Assembly: GCA_018857735.1 (NCBI GenBank)
Contig: JABMCL010000918.1
Coordinates: 1-64,000 of the forward strand
Direction of reading: 5' to 3'
Length of the DNA: 64,000 nucleotides
From: Alviniconcha marisindica
Lineage: Eukaryota; Mollusca; Gastropoda; Provannidae
The notes beneath the pieces are model-generated. The model did not search any database. It worked only from the letters and a program-made list of their open reading frames with translations, and was not told the DNA's origin. Shown here piece by piece: positions 27,501-40,801 of the stretch. How positions within the stretch are numbered: position 1 is the first letter of the stretch; the number at the start of each line of letters is the position of its first letter. Position numbers and translations under genes: made by a program.

Positions 27501-30500
27501 TTCTGTGAAAGTGTATTAGGTTCAGGTCCTTCTACCCATGTATAATGTATCCCAAGGTGCATGGGATAGCAAACATGCATTTCTCAATTTTTATGTGGAT
27601 AAATTACACTGTTTCTTGAAGAAATTTGGGACTTCTTCAGCATCAGTAATGGCATGGTGTGACATTAATGGAATGTTTATGGCCATGAATTAACATGTCA
27701 TTGATTTTGCTTTTGAAATGTTCTCCCATCTCTGGTTATGCTTGCTGAGTTAAGCTGGTGGCAAATGAAACCCATCACACTATGCCCTGTGGACAGGGTG
27801 AATATTGCTGTGCCAGCTTTTACCTGTAGGTGTATGGTACATAGCAAGGTTGACTGCATGCTGAGTGGTGTTGCTAGACAGCCCAAGCTTGGCAGACATG
27901 TTGAAGATAATATATTGGAGGTGTATTTATCATCTATCCAAGTGGCTTCTTTTGAATGGTGGACTGTATAGTTTATGATCACGTAACTGTCATTTGAGCA
28001 TATTAGTTTTTTTCCCTTCTAAATATTTTTATTTTATTTTAATTTGAGCGTACTTTTTTTTGTTGTGGTTAATCATGGGACCTGATGGTAAAAACTATGT
28101 AACAAAAAACAGCTCTTTTTTTTCTCTTTTTTTCCTGCTGTAAGTAACCCTGAGTTGTAAATACCATGCTACAGTTTCTGAGTTATGGGTCATATAACCT
28201 GAGACAGACTGCTGCCAGATGAAATTCTGTTGAAGACAAAGTTATTTAAATATTAAAGTTGAAGTTTTACTGGTGGCATACAGAACAAGATCAAAATACA
28301 CAAGGGTCAAGGGGTTAAGAATGCACACTTTAACAGGATGCTGTTTGTTTGTTCATTGCATTAAAAAAAAGGCTTTTTTTTCCTGCTTTTTTTTGCCAGA
28401 CTTATTTGTCATGTCATATTCAAATAATAATAAAAAGCACTCATTCCTAAGCCTTAGTGTGTTTTGTTCAACCATCAGTCGTACACTATGCTTATGTTCA
28501 TAGTTCTTCGTTTTAAACATAGTTTATTTAAGGAGAATCAGTGTTTGATGGAGTTGGGGATGCACTGCCTTAAGACGATTTTACTCTATAAACTGTTACG
28601 TCCAGTTTTAATTGCTAATGGTGAGCCTAACCTGTGGTAAAAACATTGCTGGGTTGTCTGTGTTACAGGGTGACCCAGACATGGCTGACAGCCACAGCAC
28701 AGAGTCTGTTGTGAAACTGGTGCAGGTAGGTCACATCTTCCTGTTTGGGGCTTCCCCACTTGGGTACACTTGTTGCTCTGGAAACGGTTGCTTAGTGGAG
28801 GATGTGCACAGACAAGCCATGATGTCTGTTCTTTTATCTCCTGACACTGGATCCAGCAGTTGCCTCAAGTTTTTATCATTGCTTAGTAACACTGGATAAT
28901 TTTATTTTGCCTTTAGAGTTTTGTTGATATTTCCCCTGGTTTATTTTTCTATATTGGTTGCTTGTAGATAGAGCAAATGATACCTTTTATGCAGTATTAT
29001 TATTTTGAAGATGGTTGACTATAAATTTGTGGATTATTTTTGCTTATTTTTATTTTGAAACTTGGTTTTATCCCTGCACTGGAAATTTCCAAGCTTGGCA
29101 AGCAGAAGTGACTAATGTATCTATACATATACTTACTGTACTTATATAATAATGTGTAAAACCTGTAGTGATGTATATAGAACTTGCTGTGATTGAGTAA
29201 AACATTAAACATGTATAATATGTATGTATGAATGTAGAATCAGTAATATTCCTTTTCATCCAAACAACCTGCAGTGAAATGTATGTTTGCTGGTGAGCTA
29301 ATCGTCCCAAACACAATGTATACATGTGTTGTAATCAATTTGTGCTGTGTGTTTCTCAATGACAAAGGAGAAAAATAGCCAAGGACAGGTAAATGAATGG
29401 TTGCTGTTATTTCCAGTCATGTTTCTGTTGGTTTTAATGTGATCTACAGAGGCCAGCTCCATGTCATCCACACTTTGCAAGTCTCTGTTCATACTCCACA
29501 TCCCCTCAGCCTAGAAATGTACAAACACTGTGAAGCAGGGTGAGATCCTGGGGTCAAGGTTGGGACATTGTGTTCATTAAGGCGGGCCCCAAGGAAGGAG
29601 GCCAGTTGGCCAGAAAACATTGAAAATGAGCTTTTTATTCTTCCCCAAATTGCAGGCTTTATGTGGTGGTTCTGTTAGTAGTTATCCAACAAAAGTACTG
29701 GTTTGCTTTAAATTTGAACTTCCTAGGGAGCAGCCATGCTGGTTCGCTTTTTCCCATTGAAGAGCGGAAGATGATCATCTCATGATCATGATGATGTAAT
29801 GGACACTTCAGCCCCACATGCTGGCCTTGTTCGTGATTTCAAAGACAAAGACAGCCTGATGAAAAGTGACGGCACTCATGATCATGCAACTCTTAAGCAT
29901 CAATTGTTAATCAGCTAAATTATAAATTGGCTGAAAAGCTGACAAGTCTGTTTTTCCATTTTCCTCCTGTTGGGGAAAAACAAGCAGATGGGGACCCAGC
30001 CAGCGCCCTTGTAAACTTGAATCTCACTGGTCAGTTTCACAAACTGTGAGTTTGGGAGTGTGTAGATGGCAGTGGATGGCCTCTGGAAGTGTGTCAGTGT
30101 CAGTCTCACACCCCGAGCATCGCTTTCTGGCACCTTCCTCCAAACTCTGCCAGATTTGGTTACGCCACTGACGGGGCTCTCTTTATTTCCGCACAGCTGT
30201 TCACTGATGCGGTCAGCACCCTCTGAAAGGTTTGGGTACTGATAAGACTGTGGAAGCAGCCTAGCACCCAAGCACACACGTAAACATGAGACGCATCCAC
30301 CCCGGGTTAAAAAAAAGGAGTTTTGTCTCGATTCAAACAATTTTGGTTTTATTTGATTTTGAACTGGCATAAGCAACATGGTCAGTTATAAAACAAACAT
30401 CTGATATAATTTGAGCACCAACAAAAAGCTGCTCGTTAGCTGACAGTTTTCTGACCCTATGGCGTAACTAAATATGGCAGTGGTTGAAGGAAGGATGTTG

Positions 30501-32126
30501 TAAACCAGTGCTTGGAGTTTGTGTCAGTCTGTCTAATTGTTGTGTGGAGTGGCACACAGGTCTCATCAGAAATAATCATAATGACGGACTAATCGGTGTA
30601 CCACCCGTTACGGTCTAATTCTCAGAGATCAGAGCCATGTCTGTTTGAGTGTGTGCATGTCTCTTCCTTTATCACCTTCACTCTCTTTTTTCTAATGGTT
30701 GAAGATGGCATGCTAGAGTGTGATTGATAGTGTACATGTCAAGGCTGCCATTTGTTTGGCATTTAAGGGACAGAATGTTCTTTAAAAAAAAATTGAATAA
30801 CTTTAAAGTTACCCACTCATACATTATGCAGGGTAATACTGTTGTTGCAATTTGTTTTCAATACACCTCTCTTTCACTTGAACATAGTGTAGTATAAATA
30901 TTTTTCAACTGGTATTATGAATGTGACAATAATGCAGATCATCAGTCTACTACAGCTTTCAAGTGCTGTTGTGTTGCTTCCAGTGCTTTTTGTTTTGTTG
31001 TTGTGTTGGTCCTGGGATTTCATGTTAAGCTAGCTTTAATTGTTGGCTTACAATGTTGTTGTTTTTCCCTTGAGTCTTTCTCTGTCCTTTGTTTTTCCAT
31101 GATATCACTGTGTTTTGTTTAGAGGCAATGGTGTGGTTTTGGTAAAATGGACTTATTTTAATTTTATTTACTATAATTTTGGGGGTTGGGGGGTAGTATG
31201 AGTATACTTTGTAAAGATTAATGTTTCTAAAGTGTTAAGATGAATTCTTGAAGACATACTCCATCATCCACAAAAAAAAAGCGCAAAAACAAAAATGAGT
31301 TAATGTACTATGTAGTGATCCGTGCCTATCTTCTATCTGTAGCAAAATACTTCTTCTTTTTTAAATAAAAAATTATGTCAGATTTCTCATGCGCTGTTGC
31401 TGTGAGATGTCTATCAAATGCTGTAATAGACCTGTTCAGTGCAGACACACCACATGTAGTTCAGGTGACTGTGACCTAATTTGAGGTCTCAGTGGCATAA
31501 CATATTTAGGCCAATAGTTCAGCCTTCTTTCCTACTCGAGATGAAGCTGTTAACATGTGTTAACAAGATCATTTTATGATATACTTCTGTGGTATTTATT
31601 TTTCTGAGGGAGATTGTAATGCATCTTGGATAATGTAAAATTTGTAAGCAGTGAAGTAAAAAAAAAAAAATCTGTGCTCACCATAAGTGTGTATAATTAG
31701 AATGTGAGTTTACACATGTGCTCTTTTTGAAAAAGTTTGCAGTAAATATCCGTTGAGTACTCGTACTCAAATATTTAAAAAGAAAAAAAGAAGAAAAAAG
31801 AAAAAGAGAAGCTGTTTAGCTGCTTCTGTTTACATTGCTTTTGCAGTGCATACAGTGCACATCATTTGTCTTTAAATCTAAAAATACAATGCATACAGGC
31901 TACGTCATCTGTCTTTAAATGTAAAAATACAGTGTGTGAGGGTGTATCTTCTATCATTAAATGTAAAAAATACAATGGAACTGCTGTTGAAATAATAATA
32001 ATGTACACTTACCATGTGCTTGTTAATGCCCTGAGCGCTCACATAATACCCGTTAACCTAAGTACAATAATTATACACATGTAGAGCACAGTCCTACCAA
32101 TACAATTTACACAAAGTATTATGTGG

Positions 32127-32223
<97 letters not shown>

Positions 32224-35200
32224 ACTGTAGAAGAAACTGGGTACTGATATGAGTTGGGGCGAAAATACTGAGAGAAGAAGGTTTTCAGTTTGGCTTTAAA
32301 AGATGACAGGGTTGAGCAGTGTCTAAGGTCTTGTGGGTGTGAATTCCAAATGTGAGGTCCACAGCAAGAGAGACCACAATAATCATTGCCAAGCCTCACA
32401 AGGCTTTGCAATCCCTGCTTGTGACAATCTGCAGTAAAGGGGTTTGTGTACATGGGTGTATGAAAAGCCTTTTTTTTTCTCAGAAAAATAATTTGAAAGA
32501 CAGGACCTGCCTGAGGGTGGTCTTTCCTTTTGGGTTCTGCTGTGTACCAGATCATGGGGGTATTTTGTTTTTGAACAGCCAGAGCCATAGTCAAGGCAGC
32601 TGAGTCAATGTGAAAGGAAGATGTTCCCCGGAAGAATGTGTATGAGCATTTGCAGGTCAACCTGTGGAAGCTGTAATGTTTGTATGTGCCCCCAGCTAGT
32701 GCATGGCACCCAGCACCACCACCCCCCCACCCTCCCCACCACCACACATTCTAATCCTAACCATAGATAGGTACTGACACCAACAGCCCTATAGGGAAAA
32801 TTACACTGAGGTCTGAATTATCACTTGTGCTCACTCAGTTAATGACTGCCCCCAGCCTATGCATGCCACCCAGCATCCACCCCACCCCACCCCCCCTCCA
32901 CCCCCCACCCCCCACTTTAATCCTAACCCTACATGCGTACTGACACCAACAGCCCCATAGGGAAAGTTACACTGGGGTCTGAATTATCACCTGTACTCAT
33001 TCAGTCACTGACTGCTGCCCTGACCAGTTCCTTGTTTAGTTGCTGTTTGAACACCCCCCAGTTACTGAGTCAGAACTGTTGCCCACACCGCCGCCCTGCT
33101 CTCCACACCCTTTGCTGGCAGGGTATAGGTATCGGTTGTTGCTCGCTGACTGCTGCCCTGACCAGTTCCCTGTTCAGTTGTTGTTTGAACACTCCCCAGT
33201 TACTGAGTCAGAACTGTTGCCCACACCACCGCTCTGCTCTCCACACCCCTTGCTGGCAGGGTATAGGTATGGGTTGTTGCTCACTGACTGCTGCCCTGAC
33301 CAGTTCCCTGTTTAGTTGTTGTTTGAACACCCCCTAGTTACTGAGTCAGAACTGTTGCCCACACAGCCGCCCTGCTCTCCACACCCCTTGCTGGCAGGGT
33401 ATAGGTATCGGTTGTTGCTCACTGACTGCTGCCCTGACCAGTTCTCTGTTTAGTTGCTGTTTGAACAGCCGCAGTTGCTGAGTCAGAATTGTTGCCCACA
33501 CCGCCGCCCTGCTCTCCACACCCCTTGCTGGCAGGGTATAGGTATCCCTTGTTGCTCACTGACTGCTGCCCTGATCACTTGTGCAAGATCCCCATAGTTG
33601 AGTTCTGGTCAGAACTGGTGCGCATATTCTCAGCCTACTGCCCCTAGTCCTATCCACTCTCCTTGGTTGTTGAAGTTGAGCAGGGGTATCAGTTGGTGCC
33701 CACAACCAGTAGCCCACCCACTTTGGAAAAATGTGATACCCCCCTCCGCTCCCCCCCCCCCTCCACACACACACACACACACCTCACCTCCATCCCATCC
33801 CTCCTAACCCTGCCAGTGTTCTCTCATCTCCTACAGTTCAGGTGTTTCACTTACATTACCATTTTATGGCTTCACTTAACAGTGTAACCTCTTGCTCTTT
33901 GTGGAGTCTGTCACCTTGATGGTTATTTTAGTACAATCATGCTGCAGCTTGTTTGCTCAAATGAACAAGTTTACATAGATGTGAGTATATTATATATAGC
34001 ATTACTAGTAATATATACACTGACATTTAAGATCATTGATCAGACACTGATATTACCACATTTTGTTAAAGTGTATTTTACAATTGACTGACTTTTAATG
34101 CAGTAAGATGAAAACTGCTTTTGTTGTTATTCCATTTGTGGTTCGTGGTCCAGTCTTTATTATTCAGTTCATGATTTTAAATCGAAAAACTGAAGTGTTG
34201 CAAACCTGTCAGTTAACAAAAAGAGTTGTTATGTTAATTCTGATTTCTGAAATCTGTACTGTGGTGTTGGCTGATTAGTACATTACTAGCAGCATATGAA
34301 TTTTAATACATATGTTTCGAATTGTCAAAATATTGTTTTGATCAAAGGTTGGTTTTGTGCAAATAGGAAGGAGTTAGCTGCTGTGTGGAGGTTCTGAAGA
34401 GGAGGAATTATAGATTATTTTGATGTCATTCAGGCAGTGAATGACACATGGTTACCATCAGCCCACAATAACATTCAGTTGCTCAGGATCCTGGGTAAAT
34501 CAGTTTAATGTCCTCTTCCATTTGTCATGATAAAGACAGGCACCAAAATCTCCGGTGGTGGGGATAAAGGACATTGAGTATGTTAACAGAACAGTATTAA
34601 CAGAACATCGTCTCCGCTTGAAAGGCCCATTGTGCATGAAGATGCACAGCAGTGTGGGCCATTTTAATGTACTGTTTCCTCAACCCTGGGGATCAAAATG
34701 ATAAGACTGTCCATAAAGTACAACTCTTGTTTAAGAGACAGGGGAACAAAGCAGAATGGAACTGAGGTCCCAAACCACTTACCAGCCTGGTCATTACTAT
34801 CAAGCCTAAGGCCTCAAGGCATGGACCCTGTTGAGCTTTGTGAGGGTGTGTGAACACTAACTGAGGCCCCAAAACTGGGCATGGACCCTGTTTAGTTATG
34901 TGAGAGTGCGTGTGAGCACTACTCACTGAGGCCCCTGAACTGCTTACCAATGTGGTCCCTTACTACCAGGTCTAAACACCACTGGGCATGGACCCTTTTG
35001 AGTTCTGAGTAGTGCAGAGAGATGGATCAGTTTATTCCTAACGCTACAACCCATTTGTGCTTGTGCTAGATACACACTGATGCTACTGATCATTAACGGC
35101 TGATAGTGAGACACCCATGACACTCGTTCTGCATTGTCTGAGTGGGGGGGGGGGGGGGGGGGGTGTTAGGCGAAGTCGAGGGGTGATGATGTTCATTGGC

Positions 35201-38200
35201 CAGTGTTCCCCACAATGTGGCTCATTCATGGCTTACTGGGCATTGCACTTTGTTTTTAGTCTTGTTGGGAAGGTGGACTGAGTGTCTAGCCGCTTGGGTG
35301 AAAATGATAGCATATCAGAGGCCCTTGTGGTTTTAGCCATGCACATTAAAAAGGTCCGTAAGCAACTTGAGATTAAAGAAAAGTAGCTGGAAACCCTTCC
35401 CAGCTGTTTTGATGGAATTTGCAATCGTGCCTCGGTAGGTGTACACAAAATCAGTACATACACTGACAGGAATAGGTCATATTGTTTGGTCTTATAAACA
35501 CTGCAGCCTCACTAGATAAAGCATCAACCCAAATCACCCACAAAGGCATTTAATAAAGTGCAGATTTAAAAAAAAAAAAAATGGCCTGTTGTGATTGTCT
35601 CAAAGGCAGCAGTGGGGAAGCTTCTGAGGTATGGGTGGAGTGCACATGGGCTTTCCTGAGATTGTATATATATATATATATACCACTGTAAACTGAGCTG
35701 GGCTGAGGTGAACAAAAAGGCTGAGAGAAAAAGAGGGCAGTGAAGACTGACGCTGTGGTGGTGGGGCCAGGTGTTGAAGTACTCGCAGTCGGACTGGAAC
35801 AAGCTGCGGCAGGAGCTGGAGCTGAACTTCCAGGCGCAGCTGCTGGCCAAGGAGCGGGAGTGGAGCAGCAAGCTGGCCGACCGCGACACCAGACTGGCCA
35901 CCCTGGAGGACAACAACAAGAAGCTGCGACAGATCAACGAGGACATGAGGTACGTGGGACAAGTGGAGTCCCCTTACAGTGGGGTCTCTTTCTTTACCCT
36001 GAAGCGATTTGGACGGCAGGGTCATGCTGTTCGCAAGGGTTCTTAACCCCTTCACTGACACAGCCTGTGAAATTTCCGGGCTGAAATGTGCACGCATACT
36101 CACCTGCAGACAGTATATTTGATGGTCCTATAACAAATCTGCTTTCAATGCTACGCATTTTGATAGAAGTCCTTTCACGTGCTCGTGCAAAGAGGGAAAC
36201 GAAGCCTTCATGATTTCAGATTTGGCACTTCTGTTGGTCGTTTTCTGAGTGACGGCGCGGCAAGCATGGAATAAAAGGGTTAATTGTGACTGTGGTTGGT
36301 AATGGGGAAAAGAAAAAGTCAATAAAAGAAAAAGTCAATTGTTTATTCAGGTAAAATGCTAAGTGCATTGAGCTCACTCAGTGGGAAACAGTGCTATAGA
36401 AAATTTATGTATTAGTATTATTATTATTAAAGCACATGCATGGTTGGATAATGGTGATTAGTGTAAAGGTGGACAATATTGACTGAAGTGTAAATATGGA
36501 CAGTGGTAATTGGTGTAAATATGCGCAGCAGTAATAAAAATGTAAAGATAGGCAATGCTTGTGGGTTTCACGATGGACAGTAGACCTTGATGTAACAATG
36601 GGGACAATAGTAATTGACAATGGTGTATAGATTAATATTAATTTTTTGTGTAAATTTCTTAATGGTTACTGAAAATATTCATATTTGTATCAGTATTGTT
36701 GATGGTAATTAGTGTAAAGCTAGACAGTTTTGATTCAGGCATGTAGATTGACAATGGTAACTTGTGTAAAGGTGTGCAGTGGTAATTCAAATATCAAGGT
36801 GGGCAGTGGTAATTCAGATGTAAAGATGGGCAGTGCTTATTGGTTTTATGATGGACAGTGAGCCTTGGTGTAAAGATGGGCTGTGGTAATTCAGATGTCA
36901 AGATGGGCAGTGGTAATTCAAATGTCAAGATGGGCAGTGGTAATTCAAATGTCAAGATGGGCAGTGGTAACTCAGAAGTCAAGATGGGCTGTGGTAATTC
37001 AGATATCAAGATGGGCTGTGGTAATTCAGATGTAAAGATGGGCAGTGGTAATTCAAATGTCAAGATGGGCTGTGGTAATTCAGATGTCAAGGTGGGAAGT
37101 GGTAATTCAGATGTCAAGGTGGGCAGTGGTAATTCAGATGTCAAGATGTGCAGTGGTAATTCAGATGTCAAGATGGGCAGTGGTAATTCAAATGTCAAGA
37201 TGGGCAGTGCTTATTGGTTTAAAGATGGACAGTGAACCTATGTGTGAAGATAGTGACAACAGTCATTGGAGTAAAGACAGGCATTGAATGGTCATTGGTA
37301 TGAATAGCTGTTGTTAATGCTAAAATTTAGTGTCAAGTTGGACAATGATCTTGTGTAAAGAATGTAAAATGAACAGTTGTCATTGGTGTAAAGCTGGACA
37401 GTGGAAGCTGGTGTTTATGTTTACATGGATTGTTTTTATGTGTGCAGGGCTGTCATGGCTGAATTTGAGAAAACAATTGGACAGCTGCAGTGTAAGTGAT
37501 GATTGGCACATGCTGTTTAGTCAGTGTGATAACAATTGTAAGACTAAGAGGTTGTGGCACAGAAAGGCAAAGCATGGGACTGGTACAGTGTGGGTACTAG
37601 CAGAGACTGGTGGAACAAATGTTGTGGCTGTATTTGGTCTTTTCTCCTCCTTCTTCTTTCCAGCCCCAGTAACACACGCTTTTGTACTGTTGTTCCTTTC
37701 ATGGGGATTACGGATTACTTACTGCCTAATGTGTCACTGCTTTCTCTTTTTTCTGCCCCCCCCCCCCACACACACACACCTCACCCCCATTTCTTGGTTT
37801 CCAGCGTTATTGTGTGTATTGACCAGCACATATGTATATGTACCTGTGTTGATGTGGGCAGTGGGGATGCTGAAGTGTGAATTGCATCCTGTGTTCTCTC
37901 CTTTCTTACTCTTCTTCTTCTTTTAGTGTCACTCAAGTTTACTCAAGTTGTGTGTTTTATGAATCCAGCTTAAATTCTTTTTCTTTTTTTTAAAACATGA
38001 CATGGTGATTATGACTGTAAATGCCAAATATAATCAAGTGCAAATGTAGTGATAGGTCATACAATTTTATTTGGAAACTAAAAACTTAAACAATGATTTA
38101 AACACCCCATTTTTGTTGTCATTTTGCTTGTCTTTTTTTGGTCTTTTTTCTTTTTTCCTTAAAAGTGTATTGATCGTTTTACATAGATATACATGTGCAA

Positions 38201-40720
38201 ACTTGTTGTCGTGAATGTACGCCTGCCTCATTCCATGTGCATTTTTATTTGAGAGGTGGTGACAATGACGTATTTAATTGTTGCAGCGGAAAAGGAGAAG
38301 ACGACCAACGCATCCCAACAGTCATTGCAGGATGTAGTGAAGGAGAGGGATCAGGTTGGGATTCTTTGTGATCCAGATGTTTTGAAGTTTATTTATGTAT
38401 CATGACTGGTTATGATAACTTTAAATGTTGGATCGGTCTGCGTGGTCAGACTCAAATTAAAAAAATGGGTTGTAATCCTATGTACTGTAGGAAAAACACA
38501 GCTGAATGTTTTCGGTCAACTTCTTTCTTGCCCCAGAAAGTAGAATTTGCAAAGCAAACATCTGTTAACTTAAAGTGTAACATGTGAATTGACACAACCC
38601 CATTGCTCAGACCAAAGCAACGTGTGAATCGACACAACCCCATTGCTCAGACCTAGGCAGTGTGTTAATTGATGCAACCCCATTGCTCAGACCGAAGCAA
38701 CGTGTGAATCGACACAACCCCATTGCTCAGACCTAGGCAATGTATTAATTGATGCAACCCCATTGCTCAGACCGAAGCAACATGTGGATTGACACAACCC
38801 CATTGCTTAGACCTAGGTGGTGTGTTAATTGACACAACCCCATTGCTCAGACCTAGGCGGTGTGTTAATTGACACAACCCCATTGCTCAGACGTAGGCAG
38901 TGTGTTAATTGACACAACCCCATCTCTCAGACTGAGGCTGCTGCACAACTCTTCCCTCCAAGTCACTGAACAATGACCTAAATGGTGCAGCTGCACTCCT
39001 GTGTTGACCTAAACATTTGAAAATCAGGATGCTGCACATGTGTTCACTTGTGGACAACACCAGATACAAACACATAAGTAGAAGAAGATAGAGCTTAAGA
39101 GTAGGTGAGTAATTATAATAATAAATGATGCATTAATTCCTTTGCAAAGAATGGCTTTTTCATATCGACAATATGGGTTCTATGCATGCGGGAAAATCAC
39201 ACTCACACCTGCAGGCAAAATTAAAACAGCTGAATAATAACATGTTTAGCAGATGAAGACATGCGGTACTAACGTAAGGTAATGTGATACTATAATTATT
39301 CTGTAAAGGAAATTTGATTGAAATATATGCACTATCAGTATAAGCTGCAGAAACACACAGTAACTGCATGAATTCAACTAGTATGCACTATCTGTGTATA
39401 TACTTTAGAGGGATTTACTTTAGCATGTGCTCATGAAATGGCAGTAATTAGCATACAGACCTGTATTTTTCCTCACACCAGCCTAGCACCAGCTAATTTC
39501 TGATTTCATATTCATTATATGACCTGGAATGCTTTGCATTCACAATAATAATAATAAGTAATCCTCACGGTTAAAAATGAACTAACTTGTCATTCAAAAA
39601 ACTTGTCATTCAAAAAACACTTTTCTGTGGTGTTGCTGCTTTTCTACCATGTTCTGTGTGTAAACTCATGAGTGCAGCATTAAATCAACAGGCACTGGAA
39701 GATCTGCAGTCTGTGGAGACGGCTTTCTCCGATCTGCATCGACGCTACGAAAAGACGAAGGGAGTGTTGGATGGATTCAAGCAGGTACAGGGCTGAGAGA
39801 GATGTATGGCTAGAGGTGGCAGTGATGGAGGGGTGCAGTGTGTGCGTGTGGGGTGGGTGAGTGGGGAGGTTGGGGGTTGTTTGCAGGATTGGGGAAGGAT
39901 AAAAAAAAAAAGGTGGACTACTGGTATAGGGTTTTCTACAGTAGTGTACACATCTCTGCATTGATTAGACAGGAAAGTTGTGTATGGTTTTGACACTTGC
40001 TGATGTTGCAGCCATCTCTGAGCATAATTGAAAGACTTATGGGTCCATTGCATCTTTTTATGCTCAAGTTTCAGCACTCTGTGTGTGTGTGTGTGTTTGT
40101 GTGCGTGTGTGTGTGTGTGCGTGTGCATGTGTGTGTGTGTGTGTGCGTGCATGCATGCGTGCGTGCGTGTGTGTGTGCATGTGTGTGTGTGTGCTCATTT
40201 GCAGAATGAGGAGATGCTGAAGAAGTGTGTCCAAGATCTGCAGAACAAGCTGAAGAAGACGGAGCAGAAGGTGCAAATTGTCAAAATGCAAGCAGAAGAA
40301 AAGCTTGAAAAGTAGGCACTCCTTTGATCAACAGTACAGTAGTCTGCATTGATCCTGATTGGTGTGTTTGGTGTGTGGGTGTGTATGTGCATATGTGATG
40401 TGTATGTATGCATGTGCATACACATGGAAAGGTGTGCATGCAATCATGTGTGTATTTAGATTGGATAGAAGTGGGTTGGTGGATGCAGTGGTGTGTAAAT
40501 GTGTGATTTAGTCTCTGATTTTCCCTGGAATGACATGATGACATTATTATCAGCGTTCTTTACTTTGAAATAATGGAGTTTATTACTTCATGGCTGACAG
40601 GTACATTGAGGTAGAAAGTATATGTATCTGCATTTAATGTGAGCAGTAGCATGTACACAATACAGTATGTGATGGTCAGTTAATTAAATGAGTGAGTGTG
40701 GGTGAAAGAGAGGATGTGTG

Positions 40721-40801
<81 letters not shown>

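Larger units (their letters stand above)
20453..28668 (+). other. TACC intron 6 (8.2 kb)
   Basis: This is AT-rich sequence with scattered simple repeats and three minisatellites listed separately. A C-rich stretch occurs near 22103-22170. A 163-codon frame at 25358-25846 is created by a minisatellite and does not join the TACC reading frame. An extra TACC exon could be hidden here, since the neighbouring exons join in phase 0 and any in-phase exon would fit. Confidence 0.5.
28726..35770 (+). other. TACC intron 7 (7 kb)
   Basis: This intron contains a minus-strand LINE 3' end (31985-32560), a 138-bp minisatellite (33005-33600) and a degenerate repeat near 34740-34995. A poly-G run lies at 35144-35163. 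A 154-codon minus-strand frame at 29915-30379 is unexplained (see findings). The rest is unremarkable AT-rich sequence. Confidence 0.5.

Noticed and set aside
32933..33337. 134-codon frame with 46-residue repeats
   Set aside because: It is produced by the 138-bp minisatellite in a TACC intron, and two frames are open at once.
35740..36084. Second frame over TACC exon 8 with many Ala/Gly residues
   Set aside because: It is a GC-rich shadow of the coiled-coil exon in another frame.
36794..37235. Nine-residue repeat proteins on both strands
   Set aside because: The 27-bp minisatellite opens both strands, and the position is inside TACC intron 8.
38561..38945. CRISPR-like array of 40-bp repeats
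   Set aside because: The repeats are contiguous with no unique spacers, and the genome is animal. The same applies to the 37-bp array at 59215-60300.
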